Source of the DNA: CAVQGZ01 sp942491665
GTDB lineage: Bacteria; Actinomycetota; Actinomycetes; Jiangellales; Jiangellaceae
Direction: 5' to 3'
DNA: 64,000 bases
Assembly: GCA_942491665.1 (NCBI GenBank)
Contig: CALOBR010000016.1
Coordinates: 1 to 64,000, forward strand
A program made the position numbers and the translations under genes. Of this stretch, positions 1 through 10,507 are shown piece after piece. Within the stretch, counting starts at the first letter, position 1. Every line of letters begins with the position of its first letter. Below the pieces are notes generated by a model that did not search any database, was not told the DNA's origin, and saw nothing but the letters and a program-made list of their open reading frames with translations.

Positions 1-1
1 C

Positions 2-657
2 GTGAAGCTGGCGATCGAGGGCGGCTGCAACGCCGTCGCGTCGACGCTGGGCGTGCTCGGCATGGTCGCGCGCAAGTACGCGCACAAGATTCCGTTCCTC
101 CTGAAGTTCAACCACAACGAGTTCTTATCGTATCCGAACACCTACGACCAGATTCGCTTCGCGAGCGTCAAGCAGGCGTTCGACATGGGCGCGGCGGGCG
201 TCGGCGCGACGATCTATTTCGGATCGGAAGAGTCGAAGCGGCAGATGCAGGAAGTCGCCGAGATGTTCCAGCAGGCGCACGAGCTCGGCATGTTCACCGT
301 GCTGTGGTGCTACCTGCGCAACCCGGCGTTCAAGGTCGACGGCCAGGACTACCACGTCTCCGCCGACCTGACCGGTCAGGCGAACCACCTCGGCGTGACG
401 ATCGAGGCCGACATCATCAAGCAGAAGCTGCCCGAGAACAACGGCGGCTACAACGCGGTGAACTTCGGCAAGACGCAGCAAGCTGGTGTACTCGCAGCTC
501 ACCACGGATCACCCGATCGATCTGACGCGCTACCAGCTCGCCAACTGCTACATGGGCCGCGCCGGCCTGATCAATTCGGGCGGCGCGTCGACTGGCGATA
601 GCGATCTGAAGGAAGCGGTGAAGACCGCGGTGATCAACAAGCGCGCCGGCGGCATGG
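2..657 (+). pseudogene. Class I fructose-1,6-bisphosphate aldolase (DhnA/FbaB type), partial at both ends
   Basis: Glycolytic/gluconeogenic aldolase that interconverts fructose-1,6-bisphosphate with the two triose phosphates in the cytosol. The 5' end lies outside the window. Seen: LLKFNHNEFLSYPN, then GAAGVGATIYFGSEES, then TTDHPIDLTRYQLANCYMG and GGASTGDSDLKEAVKTAV, all typical of the archaeal-type class I family as found in Burkholderia-like genomes. The reading frame moves from frame 2 to frame 3 at about 478-486, where one base seems wrong. Homology stops abruptly after NKRAGGMG at about 657, some 40 residues before the usual C-terminus, and the next bases belong to a minus-strand transporter. 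The ending is therefore a junction, not a natural stop. The family call is firm; the species origin is inferred from remembered sequence similarity. Confidence 0.85.
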
Positions 658-661
658 GGAC
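655..661. other. Abrupt junction between aldolase and MFS transporter fragments
   Basis: Plus-strand aldolase homology ends at about 657 and minus-strand UMF1-type transporter homology begins at about 660. Both genes are cut inside conserved domains and no IS end, tRNA or repeat lies between them. This favours an assembly or cloning chimera over a natural rearrangement, though one sequence cannot prove it. Confidence 0.6.
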
Positions 662-1166
662 GAACCCGAAGGTCGCCGGGCTGGTCAGCACCATGGTCAC
701 GTTGAGCGGCGAATACCAGGCCACCGCCAAGGTAGCCCAGCGCATAGGCCAGCGAGGAGACTGCTCGTAGTCGTCCGGGCGCGCGACGTCGGTGATCAGG
801 ACGACGTTGAAGATGTTGCCGCCGAAGAACCCCGAGCAGACCGAGCACATAGATGACGAGAGCGCCCTCCAGTGCCCCGCCACGAGCTAGTAGAGGCCAC
901 CGGTGGCGAGCACGCCGAGGACAGCGAACAGCAGCAGAAACCGCTTCTTAGCCCCGAGCTGATCCGCGAACGCCCCGAGCACGGGCGCGATGCAGACCAG
1001 GATCAGACTCGCCGGCTGCTCGCATAGCCGAGCCAGAGGGTGCTCTCCCACCGCCGGCGAAGTCCGCGGCCCAGAACTGCTTGAAGAAGACCGGGAAGAA
1101 GCCGGCGATCACCACCGTGGCGAAGGCGGAGTTGGCCCAGTCGTAGAAGGCCCAGGCGAGGCTCAC
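660..1166 (-). pseudogene. UMF1-family MFS transporter, N-terminal part only
   Basis: Inner-membrane major-facilitator transporter; substrate unknown. The start is GTG at 1166 (SLAWAFYDWANSAFATVVIAG), and that GTG overlaps the TGA of the upstream response regulator, so the two are probably translationally coupled. The YDWANSAFAT signature defines the UMF1 group. Further on, in shifted frames, come ASSLASLILVCIAPVLGAFAD, FFGGNIFNVVLITDVA and LNVTMVLTSPATFGFV, which are family landmarks. At least two frameshifts and an in-frame stop near 887 interrupt it. The gene is lost at the 660 junction, leaving about 170 of some 430 residues. It may be part of the regulon of the adjacent two-component system, judging only from operon position. 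Confidence 0.7.
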
Positions 1167-1844
1167 CCGCTCGTGGCGCCGACCCGGCTCACCGGGTTCG
1201 TCACCGCGGGCGGCGGCGTCACTCGCCGCCCTCTCCCGGTCGCGATCAAGGCCATACGCACCAGCTCGGCCAGGGAGTCGGCACGCATCTTCTCCATCAC
1301 CCGCGCACGGTGCGCCTCCACCGTCTTGGCGCTGACACCGAGCGCGGACGCGATCTCCTTGTTGGATCGGCCATCTGTCACCATCGCCATGACCTCATGC
1401 TCGCGCGGGGTCAGCTCGGCGAGCCGCATGGCGATCTCGGCGCGCGTCGAGCGGCTCGCCCGGGTCTTCTGGTCGTACTCCAGGGCATGACGGATGCGCG
1501 CAGCAGGTCTTCGTCGTGGAAGGGCTTCTCGATGAAATCCACAGCACCGGCCTTCATCGCCTTCACGGCCATGGCACGTCGCCGTGTCCGGTGATGAGGA
1601 TGACCGGCAGGCGGTAGCCCTCGCGGGCCAGATGCGGCTGGCGCTCCAGCCCGCTCATCCCGGGCATGCGCACGTCCAGCAGCAGACAGCCCGCCCGGCC
1701 TGGATAGTAATTGGCTAGAAAAGCGTCGGCGGACTCATAGGTTTGCACCGACATCCCGGTGGTCTCGATTAGCCACTGCAGCGAAGTCCGCATGGCATGA
1801 TCATCGTCAACGACGAATACCATCGGTTCCGTCACAGAAGTCAT
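1163..1844 (-). pseudogene. FixJ/NarL-type response regulator (receiver + LuxR-type HTH), frameshifted
   Basis: Transcriptional regulator phosphorylated by the adjacent sensor kinase. The receiver domain begins VFVVDDDHAMRTSL (acidic DDD pocket), followed by GCLLLDVRMPGMSGLE with the phospho-acceptor Asp, and VILITGHGD; then an alpha4-beta5 region in another frame, ending VDFIEKPFHDEDLL. The C-terminal HTH reads LTPREHEVMAMVTDGRSNKEIASALGVSAKTVEAHR in two pieces, a classic LuxR/GerE domain. Indels lie between about 1480 and 1575. The ATG at 1844 overlaps the TGA of the kinase gene (ATGA), and its own TGA overlaps the GTG of the transporter, so kinase, regulator and transporter form a tightly coupled operon. 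The domain order matches the FixJ class. Confidence 0.85.
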
Positions 1845-4511
1845 CCGAAGGTTTCCAGCGATTCGGGCACGTCGATCTCGGTATCTGCGGCGATCTCCGA
1901 GAGCGGCAAGGTCAGGTGGAAGGCCGAGCCTTGGCCCAGCTCGGACTTCGGCCCAAATACGTCCTCGTCGTGAGGTATCGCGATGGTCTGCTGATCGGCA
2001 GCCCCATCCCCATCCGCCCGTCCTGGGTGGTCACGGGGGAACGGGTTTTCGACGATGGTCTGGCTGATCGCCAGCCCCATCCCCATCCCCTTCCTTGGTG
2101 GTCACGAAGGGGTCGAAGAGCCCCTGGAGATGCGCTCGCGGTTCGATGCCGACCAGGTGTCCTCGACCGTGACCTGGGCAGCACCGGTCCGAGCGGTGCG
2201 GATGCGCAGCCCGCTCGCCCTCGGGCACGTCCTCCAGGGCGTCGAGCGCATTGCCGACCAGATTGAGCAGCACCTGCTCGACCTGGACCAGATCGACACG
2301 GATCGGAATCGCTCAGCGGCAGCGAGGTCCAGCTCGATCTGCATCCCGAGCTTGGCTGGTCTCGAACTCCAGGAAGGAGCACACCTCGCGGACCAGATGA
2401 TTCAGAGTCGACGTGGGAGCGCGTCGGCGGCTGCTTGCCGACCAGGGCGCGCAGGTGCCGGATGATCTCGCTCGCCCGCTTGGCCTGGGCGGTGATCTGG
2501 TTCATGGCCCCGACCAGCTCGCCTCTGGGCTCGCCGACGCCGCTCTGAAGACGCCGGGTGCAGCCGTTGGCATAGTTGACAATGGCGGACAGGGGCTGGT
2601 TCAGCTCATGCGCCATCCCGGTCGCCACCTCGCCCATGGTGCTGAGCCGGCAGACATGGACCAGTTCGGCCTGATGCTGACGCGACTCCTGCTCGGCGCG
2701 GCGCACGGCGGTGATGTCGCGCGCATAGATGTTGACATAGCCGAGATCGCGAATGGGCGCGAGGAGCAGTGAGTAGACCTGTCCCGCGATATCCAGCTCG
2801 CGCTCCAGCGGCGCGCCGCGCTCCATGGCCGCGATCGCGACCTCCGCGGCCCACTCCGCGGGCAGGCGCTCGCCCGGATCGGCACCCCAGGCGCGCAGCA
2901 GGGGCCGGCTGGCACTGTTGGCGTAGACGATGAAGGCCCGCAGCCGTGACGCGCAGGATCGGTCGGGCTCTCGCTGGCGAAACGCGCGAGGCTCTTGATC
3001 TCCTGCTCGGCCTGTTTGCGGCTGCTGATGTCGTGGATGTAGAGGGTGTAGAAGCGCTCGTCGACCAGTTCGATGGGCGCGATGGAGATCTCGACCGGCA
3101 CCTCGGTGCCATCGGCGCGCAGCGCGATCAGCTCGCCTCGACCCGGCTCGCGGTGCAGATGGCGCGAGCGATCCAGCACGGCTGAAGGCGGCCCGCGTCA
3201 CGTCAGGCAGGAAGCGGTCGGTGAAGACGGCGCCGATGGCGAAGCGCCGGCCGACCCCGAAGAGGCGCTCGGCCGCCGGGTTGTACTCGATGACCCGCCC
3301 CTCGTGGTCCAGGGTCACGATGGCGTCCAGCGAGGCCTCCATCATGGCCGCCTTGAGCGCCTCGCTCTCGCGCATCTCGGCCTGGTGGCTTGCGGCTCAT
3401 CTCCTCGCGTGCCGTCAGCACCAGCTGGGTGAAATGCTGGATCCAATCCTCCAGCAGAACCAGCTGATTGCCGCCGCGATTGAAGCCAGGCTCGGCAATA
3501 CCGAGCGCGCGCTGCGAGAAGCGGGTCATGCGCTTGAGCACCTTGTTGAGACGCGAGGAGACCAGGTAGATGACGGCGGTGAAGACACTCACGAACACGC
3601 CCGCCGCGATGAACCGCTGACGACGCTCCAGAATGCGCACATGGCGCGACATCTTCTCCACGCTGGTGCGGCACAAAGGTCGCGAAGAGCAGGTTGGAGT
3701 CGGCGCCCTCGTAGCCGGCAAGGACTGGGAGGTGATCACATAGGTGTCGCTCCAGTCGCCAGAGGTGCCGGGGATCAGCAGGCTCCGAATCCAGACTCGC
3801 GACGATCCGCTGATCATCGCTGTCCACCAGGGCCACTGCCGCGCGGCCGAGATCGAGCCCGCGCTGCGAGGCGGCCAGGAAGGCATCGTCGACCGGGACC
3901 AGCACCACCAGATAGCCCATGTCATAGCCGCCAGCGTCCTCCACCGCATCGCTGATCAGCAGATAGAGCTGCTCGCCGAGACGCTCGATGACCACGTGCG
4001 CACCTCGTGCGCGTCGAGGAACTGGGTCGGCACCTGTCGCGACATCTCCGCCGGCAGGGCTCGTGGGTCCGGGCTGGAAGATCTCGCGCACCCGCCCCTG
4101 TGGATCGGTCAGCAGGACATGGCTCGGCGGGGCGCAAGCGCATCGCGGCTCGAAGAAATCCGGCAGCCAGAGTGGCCGAAAATCCTTGTAGACGACCGGA
4201 TCGATACGTCTCGTCGGCCGACCAGAACAGCGGCTCCAGATACTCGGAGAGCTTGCGGTGATTGGCGAGCAAGCCGCGTGGTCGCGGCATAGCTGTCGAG
4301 ATAGCGATCGAAACGGATCAGACTCTCGCGCGCGCGCAGGTCGAGCTGGACCTCAAGCTCCTGCCCGAAGATCTTGTCCACCTGCGCGGCTCTGGACCTG
4401 ATCCAGGACGTCCAGATCACGAGTGCCGGCGGCCAAGACCCATGACGATTGCGATCCAGGGCATCGGAACCCGTCGCAAAAGCCTGAACAGAAGTGGTTT
4501 AATAGGCATCC
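1841..4511 (-). pseudogene. Membrane sensor histidine kinase with PAS domains (FixL-like), multiply frameshifted
   Basis: Sensor partner of the FixJ-type regulator. Order along the protein: short cytosolic start and first TM (PMPWIAIVMG, from ATG 4511); a periplasmic sensor domain (about 4450-3650) containing GYDMGYLVVLVPVDDAFL; second TM (FIAAGVFVSVFTAVIYLVS, about 3590); a PAS domain (DAIVTLDHEGRVIEYNPAAERLFG, in two blocks about 3340); a PAC segment (GTEVPVEISIAPIE); a second PAS (about 2900-2720); H-box GMAHELNQPLSAIVNYANG with the phospho-accepting His (about 2600); N-box LNLVGNALDAL (about 2260); DPFVTTKEG and G-box GMGLAISQTIVE. At least six frameshifts. A near-duplicate of the GMGL motif around 1990-2090 looks like a local sequence error. 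Which signal it senses cannot be read from sequence. Confidence 0.85.
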
Positions 4512-4519
4512 GAATCACA

Positions 4520-5145
4520 ATGGGGCTTCATGGCGGCAGGAGCTATTTCCCGGAAATCCGTCCGACGACTGAAGAAAATGCAATCCGACTTGTCAGCCGT
4601 TCGACCAGCCGATTCTGGAGACGACTCGGTGCACTGCTGTACGACCTCGTTCTGCTGCTCGGCGTGCTCATGTTGGCGAACGCCATCATCGTCATCCCCT
4701 ACGAGGTCATCACGAGCCACCCCCTCTACGAGAGCTTCCTCCCGCTGACCCTGATGCGGCTGTACCTGCTCGCCGTCATTGCCGGCTTCTATATCTACTT
4801 CTGGACCCACGGCGGTCAGACGCTCGGCATGCGCGCCTGGCGGATCCGCGTGATCGGCGATGACGGCGGCTATCTGATCGGCGTGGACGGCGCTTCTAGC
4901 GTCTTCCTCTGGACCCACGGCGGTCAGACGCTGGGCATGCGGCCTGGCGCATCCGGGTGATGGCTGAGCCTCTTCAACCGCGAAGGCAGCGCTTCGTCTG
5001 GACGACCTCGGGCCTGATTCCGGCGGGTCTGGGACTCTGGTGGTGCCTGTTCGACCGCGACGCGGTCTGGCCTGGCCGACCGCCAGTCGGGACCCGCCAC
5101 GTGCGTCCGGACGCGCTGCCAAAGACCCGCGAGTTCCGCAGCCGA
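4520..5145 (+). pseudogene. RDD-family membrane protein, with internal duplication and frameshift
   Basis: Small integral membrane protein of the RDD family; in other bacteria these have been linked to ion transport, but no function is assumed here. Seen: SRFWRRLGALLYDLVLLLGV (the arginine/aspartates that name the family), a TM pair (VLLLGVLMLANAIIVIPYEV, LMRLYLLAVIAGFYIYF), then the diagnostic HGGQTLGMRAWRIRV. A second HGGQTLGM block follows 36 codons later, after which the frame breaks near 4950. The remainder is read as WTTSGLIPAGLGLWWCLFD in another frame. It converges on lptG. The ATG at 4520 is the first in frame, but a start nearer 4560 is equally possible because homology starts only at the SRFWRRL stretch. 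Confidence 0.7.
4801..4965 (+). repeat. Direct duplication of the HGGQTLGM segment inside the RDD gene
   Basis: About 50 bases beginning CTGGACCCACGGCGGTCAG at 4801 recur at 4909 with only a few changes, 108 bases apart. The first copy fits the RDD family; the second is out of place in the protein and is followed directly by the frameshift. It could be a real tandem duplication or two variant reads merged in assembly. Confidence 0.7.
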
Positions 5146-5159
5146 ACCCACGCGGCGGG

Positions 5160-6238
5160 ACCCTGCTCACCCCAGGCCGCCGCATCAGCAAGAGCGCGGC
5201 CGTACGAAGAGCACCGGCGGGGCGATGGCTGCCAAGCAGGGGACTCATCCCGAAGAGCAGCGCCATGTAGGCGAAGGTCCGGCTCACCAGGTAGTAGAGG
5301 ATGCCGACCAGCATCCCGGCGAAGCATCCGCCGTCCCCATCAGCGTGCTGCGCGAGGAGCCGAGCAGCAGCGGGAATGGCGACCAGGATCATCGACAGGG
5401 TCAGCACCGGATGCAGCACCTTGCCCCAGAAGGCGACCTCGTAGGCCCCGGCGTCCTGCTCGTTGATCGTCATGAAGCGGATGTATTTGTAGAGCCCCAC
5501 ACCGGCAGCGCTTGCGGATCCACCACCACCACCTTGAGCAACCCCGGATCGAGCATCGAATCCCAGACCGGCCTGCTCGATGCGCTCGACCTGCACCCCC
5601 GCGACACCGACCCGACTGCGCGCAATGTCCTCCAGCACCCAGTGACCATCCACGATAGCGCGCCCCTCGGCATGGGTCGCCACCAGCGTGCCGGCGGCGT
5701 GTCCACCCGATAGATGTAGATGTCGCTCAGGCTGGTTCCGGAGCGGATCTCGCGGATGTTCACATAAGAGCCATGATCGATCGCCCAGAATCCGAACGGC
5801 GTCTGCTGCGCCACATTGCCCGACAAGGCCTGACGACGCAGCTCGACGCCCCGCTGTTCGGCGCGGGCGGCGACAGCACCTCGCCCAGCAGCACGGCCAG
5901 CATCGCCAGCAGCAGCCCGCCGAGCAGACGCCGCGCGGACGATCTGCGCCACCGAGATTCCGGCGGCGCGCATGGCGACCAGCTCCGAGCGGCTGGCCAG
6001 AGTGCCCCAGCCCGATCAGCGCCCCGATCAGGGTCGCGATCGGAAACACCTGGTAGAGATAACGCGGCAGGCTCAACAGCATGAACAAGCAAGGCATCCA
6101 GGACCCATAGCGCTCGACGCCGATGGAGTCGACCTCATCGGCCAGGATGAAGACGCCCATCAGCGGCAGCAGCACGCCCAGCGTCAGCAGGGTGCCGCCG
6201 ATCACCGACCAGGCGAGATAGCGGTCAAGGATTCTCAC
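5160..6238 (-). pseudogene. lptG: LPS export permease LptG, frameshifted
   Basis: Inner-membrane component of the LptB2FG ABC transporter, which extracts lipopolysaccharide and passes it to LptC/LptA. The start ATG 6238 gives MRILDRYLAWSVIGGTLLTL, the usual LptG opening, then TMs GVLLPLMGVFILADEV and VFPIATLIGALIGLG, the conserved SELVAMRAAGISVAQI (in an alternate frame), a periplasmic beta-jellyroll region (about 5750-5480; ATHAEGRAIVDGHWVLEDI), and the C-terminal TM bundle (FWGKVLHPVLTLSMILVAIP, LVGILYYLVSRTFAYMALL), ending LLLMRRPG at about 5168. Several indels break it. It diverges from pepA, as the lpt genes do in E. coli, but there lptF lies between; no lptF is present here. Confidence 0.88.
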
Positions 6239-6348
6239 TTCGGCCCGAGCCCATCATTCTGTAAACTTTAGTGCCAGCATCCTAACACCAGTTACAGCGG
6301 GCCAGCCCAGGCTGACCCGCGCTCTCAAGTACCGCCAGGAGCCACACG

Positions 6349-7685
6349 ATGGAATTCAAGATCAAGACCGGCGATCTCGCCAACCCACAAGACCCCCTGC
6401 CTGGTCCTGGGGGTCTTCGAGCAACGCAAGCTCACCGGGCCCGCCGAAGCGCATCGACAAGGCCAGCGGCGGGCGCATAACGGCGACCTGCTCAAGAAGG
6501 GCGATCTCGACGGCGAGGCCGGTCAGACCCTGATGCTCTACGACCTCCCCGGGGTGGCCGCCGAGCGCGTCCTGCTGGTCGGGCTGCGGCAAGAAGAAGG
6601 AACTTCACCCGCGCCAGCTATCGCAAGGCGCTGGCCGCCGCGATCGTGGCTGCAGCGCCCGCAGCGGCGAGGCGAGGCCGTGCTGGCGTGCCCGACCGCT
6701 TGCCAAGCGACGCCGATCTCTACGCGAGCCTGCGCGACTGCGGTGGTCACTCGCGGAGGATCGCGGTCTATCGCTACAGCCGCAGACCAAAGAGGACAAG
6801 AAGGCGCCCAAGACGCCGCTCAAGCGCCTGACGCTCTGGGTCGTCCAAGAAGCAGGACTGGCCAACGCCGAGCGCTGCCCGTGCAGCATGGCGGCGCCAT
6901 GGCCGCCGGGATCGCCCTGGGCGCAAGAACTGGGCAACCTGCCGGCAACATCTGCACGCCGAGCTATCTGGCCGAGCAGGCGCGCAAGCGCTCGGCAAGG
7001 ACTTCGACAAGCTCGAAGGTCGAGGTGCTTGAGATGAGGCCAAGATGGCCGAGCTCGGCATGGGCGCACTGCTCTCGGTCTCGCGCGGCAGCCGCCAGCC
7101 GGCGAAGCTGATCGTCATGCACTACCAGGGCGGCAAGGCCGGACGCCAAGCCCGTGGTCCTGGTCGGCAAGGGGCTCACCTTCGACGCCGGGGGCATCTC
7201 CATAAAGCCCGCCGCGGAGATGGATGAGATGAAGTACGACATGTGCGGCGGCGCCAGCGTCTTCGGCACCGTCCAGGCCGCCTGCCAGCTTGAGCTGCCC
7301 ATCAACCTGGTCGGTGTGGTGCCGGCCTCAGAAAACCTCCCGGACGGCGACGCCAACAAGCCCGGCGACATCGTCACCAGCATGTCCGGCCAGACCATCG
7401 AGATCCTCAACACGGACGCCGAGGGCCGCCTGATCCTCTGCGACGCCCTGACCTACTGCGAGCGCTTCGACCCCGCCGTGGTCATCGACATGGCCACCCT
7501 GACCGGCGCCTGCGTGGTCGCGCTCGGCAAGCACCCGGCCGGGCTGTTCACCCCGCGACGACCGGCTCGCCGCACGAGCTCCTGGCCGCGGGCGAGGCCG
7601 CCGGTGATCGCACCTGGCGCCTGCCGCTGTGGGACGACTATCAGTCCCAGCTCGACAGCAACTTCGCCGACATCGCCAACATCGG
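6349..7685 (+). pseudogene. pepA: Leucyl aminopeptidase PepA (M17), frameshifted and C-terminally truncated
   Basis: Cytosolic dizinc aminopeptidase that removes N-terminal residues, especially leucine. Start ATG 6349 (MEFKIKTGDLAN) with AGGAG about 9 bases upstream. The N-terminal macro-like domain is spread over several frames (6,349-6,900; GQTLMLYDLPGVAAERVLLVG). The catalytic domain is well preserved in one frame: VLVGKGLTFDAGGISIKP, with the metal-binding Lys and Asp, and the M17 signature NTDAEGRLIL. After LTGACVVALGKHPAGLF another indel occurs, and homology stops at QLDSNFADIANIG near 7,685, about 80 residues short. It continues directly into an N-terminally truncated integrase, which makes an artificial fused reading frame from 7,154 to 8,188. 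Confidence 0.9.
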
Positions 7686-7688
7686 CGT

Positions 7689-8188
7689 ACCAGGCCGCCC
7701 TGTCGGTGGCCTACGGTGCCGGTCTGCGTGCCAGCGAGGTGGTCATCTCAAGGTCCAGCGACATCGACAGCGAGCGCATGGTCATTCGCGTCGAACAGGG
7801 CAAGGGCAAACGGGATCGCTACGCGATGCTCTCACCGACATTGCTCGAGTTGTTACGCGCCTGGTGGCGACATGCCCACCTTCACCGGCAGCTACTATCG
7901 GGTGGCTGGCTGTTCCCGGGACAAAACCCCGTGAATCCCCTATCGACACGGCAGCTCAACCGGGCCTTCCACTTTGCATGCAAGGCTGCCGAGATCGACA
8001 AGGCGGTGTCCTTGCATTCCCTGCGCCACGCCTTTGCCACGCATCTGCTGGAGCAGAAGGTGGATATCCGCGTGATCCAGGTCCTGCTCGGGCACAAGAA
8101 GCTCGAGACTACCGCGCTGTATGCTCAGGTGGCGACCGAGGTCCTGCGCGAGGTGATCAGTCCGCTTGAGGGGTTACCATCGTCATAG
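7689..8188 (+). pseudogene. Tyrosine recombinase, catalytic domain only (partner of the IS91 transposase)
   Basis: Phage-integrase-family site-specific recombinase. Seen: the Arg box SVAYGAGLRASEVV, a Lys-containing beta-hairpin (EQGKGKRDRYAML), HSLRHAFATHLLE (His-x-x-Arg), VLLGHKKLETTALYAQV with the nucleophilic Tyr. The whole N-terminal SAM-like core-binding domain (about 100 residues) is missing because the gene begins abruptly at the pepA junction. The stop at 8,186-8,188 lies 10 bases before the IS91 transposase start, and this integrase-transposase pairing is common in proteobacterial IS91-like elements. The catalytic residues are complete, but without the N-terminal domain it is unlikely to be active as read. 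Confidence 0.85.
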
Positions 8189-8197
8189 GCGACATCG

Positions 8198-9402
8198 GTG
8201 ACCTATCCCCTGGAGGTCGCGGATATCTTCCGTGCCCACGGGCCGGCTTGGCGGCAGACCCAGCGCGGGCATCTCAGCCTGGGCCAGCTCAAGGTCATGT
8301 CGGCGATCGAGCAGTGCCGCAGCGCGGCGCTGGGTGGCCATGTGCTGCATTGTCCCGCCTGTGAGCATGCCCAGATCGCCTACAACTCCTGCCGTAACCG
8401 CCATTGCCCGAAGTGTCAGGCCAGTGCCGCCCGGCGCTGGCTCGAGGCCCGTCAGGTCGATCTGCTGCCGGTCGAGTACTACCACGTCGTCTTTACCCTG
8501 CCGGCGCCGATCAGTGCGATCGCCTATCACAACAAGGCGGTGATCTACGGCCTGCTGTTTCAGGTCGCGGCCGAGACCCTGCGCACCATCGCCGCCGATC
8601 CCAGGCATCTGGGTGCCCGCATCGGGCTGACCCTGGTCCTGCACACCTGGGGCTCGGCGCTGACCCATCATCCGCATGTGCATGGCATCGTCCCCGGTGG
8701 TGGCCTGTCGCCCGACGGGCAACGCTGGGTCGCCTGCAAACCGGGTTTCTTCCTGCCGGTACGCGTGCTCTCGCGGCTGTTTCGGCGGCGTTTCCTCGAG
8801 GCACTCGCCCAGGCCCATGCGGCCGGTCAGCTGCAGTTTTTCGGTGAGTATGCCGGCTTGGTCGAAGCCACTGCCTTTGCCGACTGGCTCAGACCGTTAC
8901 GCCGGATCGACTGGGTGGTCTATGCCAAGCGCCCGTTTGCCGGCCCGGCCGCCGTGCTGGCCTATCTGGCCCGCTATACCCACCGGGTGGCGATCGCCAA
9001 CAGCCGGCTCATCGCCCTGGATGAGCGCGGCGTCACCTTCAAGTGGAAGGACTACCGCGCCAAGGGCAAGACCAAGCACAAGACCATGACGCTCAGCACC
9101 GGGGAATTCATGCGCCGCTTCCTGCTGCATGTCCTGCCCAGCGGCTTTCACCGCATCCGTCACTACGGCCTGATCGCCAATGCCGGGCGGGTCGAGAACC
9201 TCGGGCGCGGGCGCTGCTCGCCGCCCCCCCAGCTCCGCTCATTGCCCTGCCCACCGCTTGGGACGAGGACCATCCGTACCAGGCAGCAGACGCCAACATC
9301 CGCCCCTGTCCCTGCTGCGGGGCGCCCATGGTGATCATCGAGATCTTCGAGCGCGGCCACGCCCCGCGGGCACCGCCGTCGGCTCTGGGCAGAGCAGCAT
9401 GA
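8198..9402 (+). pseudogene. IS91-family transposase (HUH), one frameshift
   Basis: Single-strand DNA nuclease/transposase. GTG start at 8198 gives TYPLEVADIFRAHGPAW. The N-terminal zinc module is CPACEHAQIAYNSC followed by RNRHCPKCQ. The HUH metal motif appears as HHPHVHGIV, and a downstream ARYTHRVAIANSRL tract carries the conserved Tyr of the Y2 region. The C-terminal Cys cluster (IRPCPCCGAPM) is in another frame after an indel near 9,230, and the protein ends at about 9,402, for a normal length of about 400 residues. The remainder is clean, so this may be a functional transposase with one sequencing error. Confidence 0.9.
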
Positions 9403-10507
9403 GCGCCACCATCCGCTTTGCTTCAGCGTCCGTGGACCATCGGCTCGACGTCGGTGACGGGCAGACCATGCTCATGGACGCGAAAACCGGGCTCGGCTCA
9501 CTCCAGTTGCAGCGCTGTGCTCGCGCCTATTCGCGCCCCATCGGTGCCATTCCCGTGGCGCGCCGTGCGCCCGACCCAATCCGCGCCGTCGCCATCACCC
9601 AGACCAACAACGGGCTCAATTCAAATCCCCATAGCGCCACGCCCGCGCTACCGGCGTGCCAAACCGCCCGCGGTTTCCTCCCTCGAGGCTTATCCGACGC
9701 CTACCGCCGCCCCCGCTAACCTGCCGGTCCCCGTCACAGTCATCGACGTCCGGCGGCTTCGATCGAGCACGCCACACGGCGGTAGGCATCGGATAACCCT
9801 TAACCAACAAGGGCGATTAGGGCATGCCGCCGGGTGTCCGCTCCGCGCCCCTCGAACTGCCACTCAACCTTGGCATGTTTAATGACGGCTCGCGCATAGC
9901 GGACCCCCAGGCTGCTTAAGCCAGCGGTCACTTCACGTTGGAAGCCGTCGCTTTGGGATTCTGATGCCGTGGGAATGATGCGCGATCCACCGCTGACGTC
10001 GACCGCAAATGCAAGGGGTTGTAGTCGTTACACGCATTGATACTTTCTACCACCGAGGCCAGAACGAGCTAGCAGATTTCCTCCCATATCTGCCGTCGGC
10101 CCACGCGCACACCTGTCCGTCTGGTACCGATCTATCGCAAGACGGACTCCGGTCGCTCCCCGTTTTGCAGGATGATGGCGTATCCCAAATAAAGGAGATG
10201 TTCGACCAGCAGGCTTGATGGGCACCACCTCCTGCCGCGGACCCTCGGCACCAGTCTCGTGAGGCCCGTCCGCTCGAAGTGCCTTTCCGTCCCAAAAATC
10301 CCCGTCCAGCGACCGGCGACCCGAGCTCCGGTCCACGTGCCCGTTTGCATTTGCCCGGCATTTCGTGCTGGTATTTCCGCAGGGCGGATTTAGTGCCGAA
10401 ACAGGATGCCGCTGCGATCTCCTAGCCCCCGGCTTTTCCGGCGCAAGGCGAGGCATAGGCAGCTTGAACGCGCGGAGAGCGACTTAGTTGCAAACCTCCG
10501 ACACCAA
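9403..10507. other. Noncoding stretch between IS91-like element and defence island
   Basis: No convincing gene is seen. Open frames here (for example 10,009-10,218 plus and 10,028-10,456 minus) lack recognisable domains and ribosome binding sites. The stretch contains the hairpin at 9,661-9,676 and the long palindrome at 9,690-9,796. Confidence 0.5.
9690..9796. repeat. Imperfect palindrome, 19-bp arms (left flank of the defence island)
   Basis: The arm TTATCCGACGCCTACCGCC (9690-9708) pairs with GGCGGTAGGCATCGGATAA (9778-9796) with one mismatch, around a 69-base spacer. The right arm, extended to GATAACCCTTAAC, is closely related to the right arm of the palindrome at 19,707-19,841, so the two belong to one repeat family. 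Confidence 0.75.

Larger units (their letters stand above)
7689..9700 (+). mobile_element. IS91-like element (integrase + Y2/HUH transposase), left end lost
   Basis: The element holds the truncated tyrosine recombinase and the HUH transposase. IS91 elements move by rolling-circle replication and lack terminal inverted repeats. The left end was lost at the pepA junction. The right end is not certain: downstream of the transposase there is a strong small hairpin (AAACCGCCCGCGGTTT, 9661-9676) of the sort found near the ori end of IS91-like elements, so the end is placed tentatively near 9,700. Confidence 0.55.

Noticed and set aside
4499..6238. A 579-residue LptG with long C-terminal extension
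   Set aside because: The real LptG ends near 5,168 (LLLMRRPG); the rest is the antisense of the RDD gene.
7154..8188. PepA-integrase fusion protein
   Set aside because: The frame runs through a shifted piece of pepA and then an integrase without its N-terminus; best explained by truncation and a join, not a functional fusion.
10028..10456. Minus-strand gene upstream of the NLR-like protein
   Set aside because: No recognisable domain, no start context, composition like noncoding sequence.
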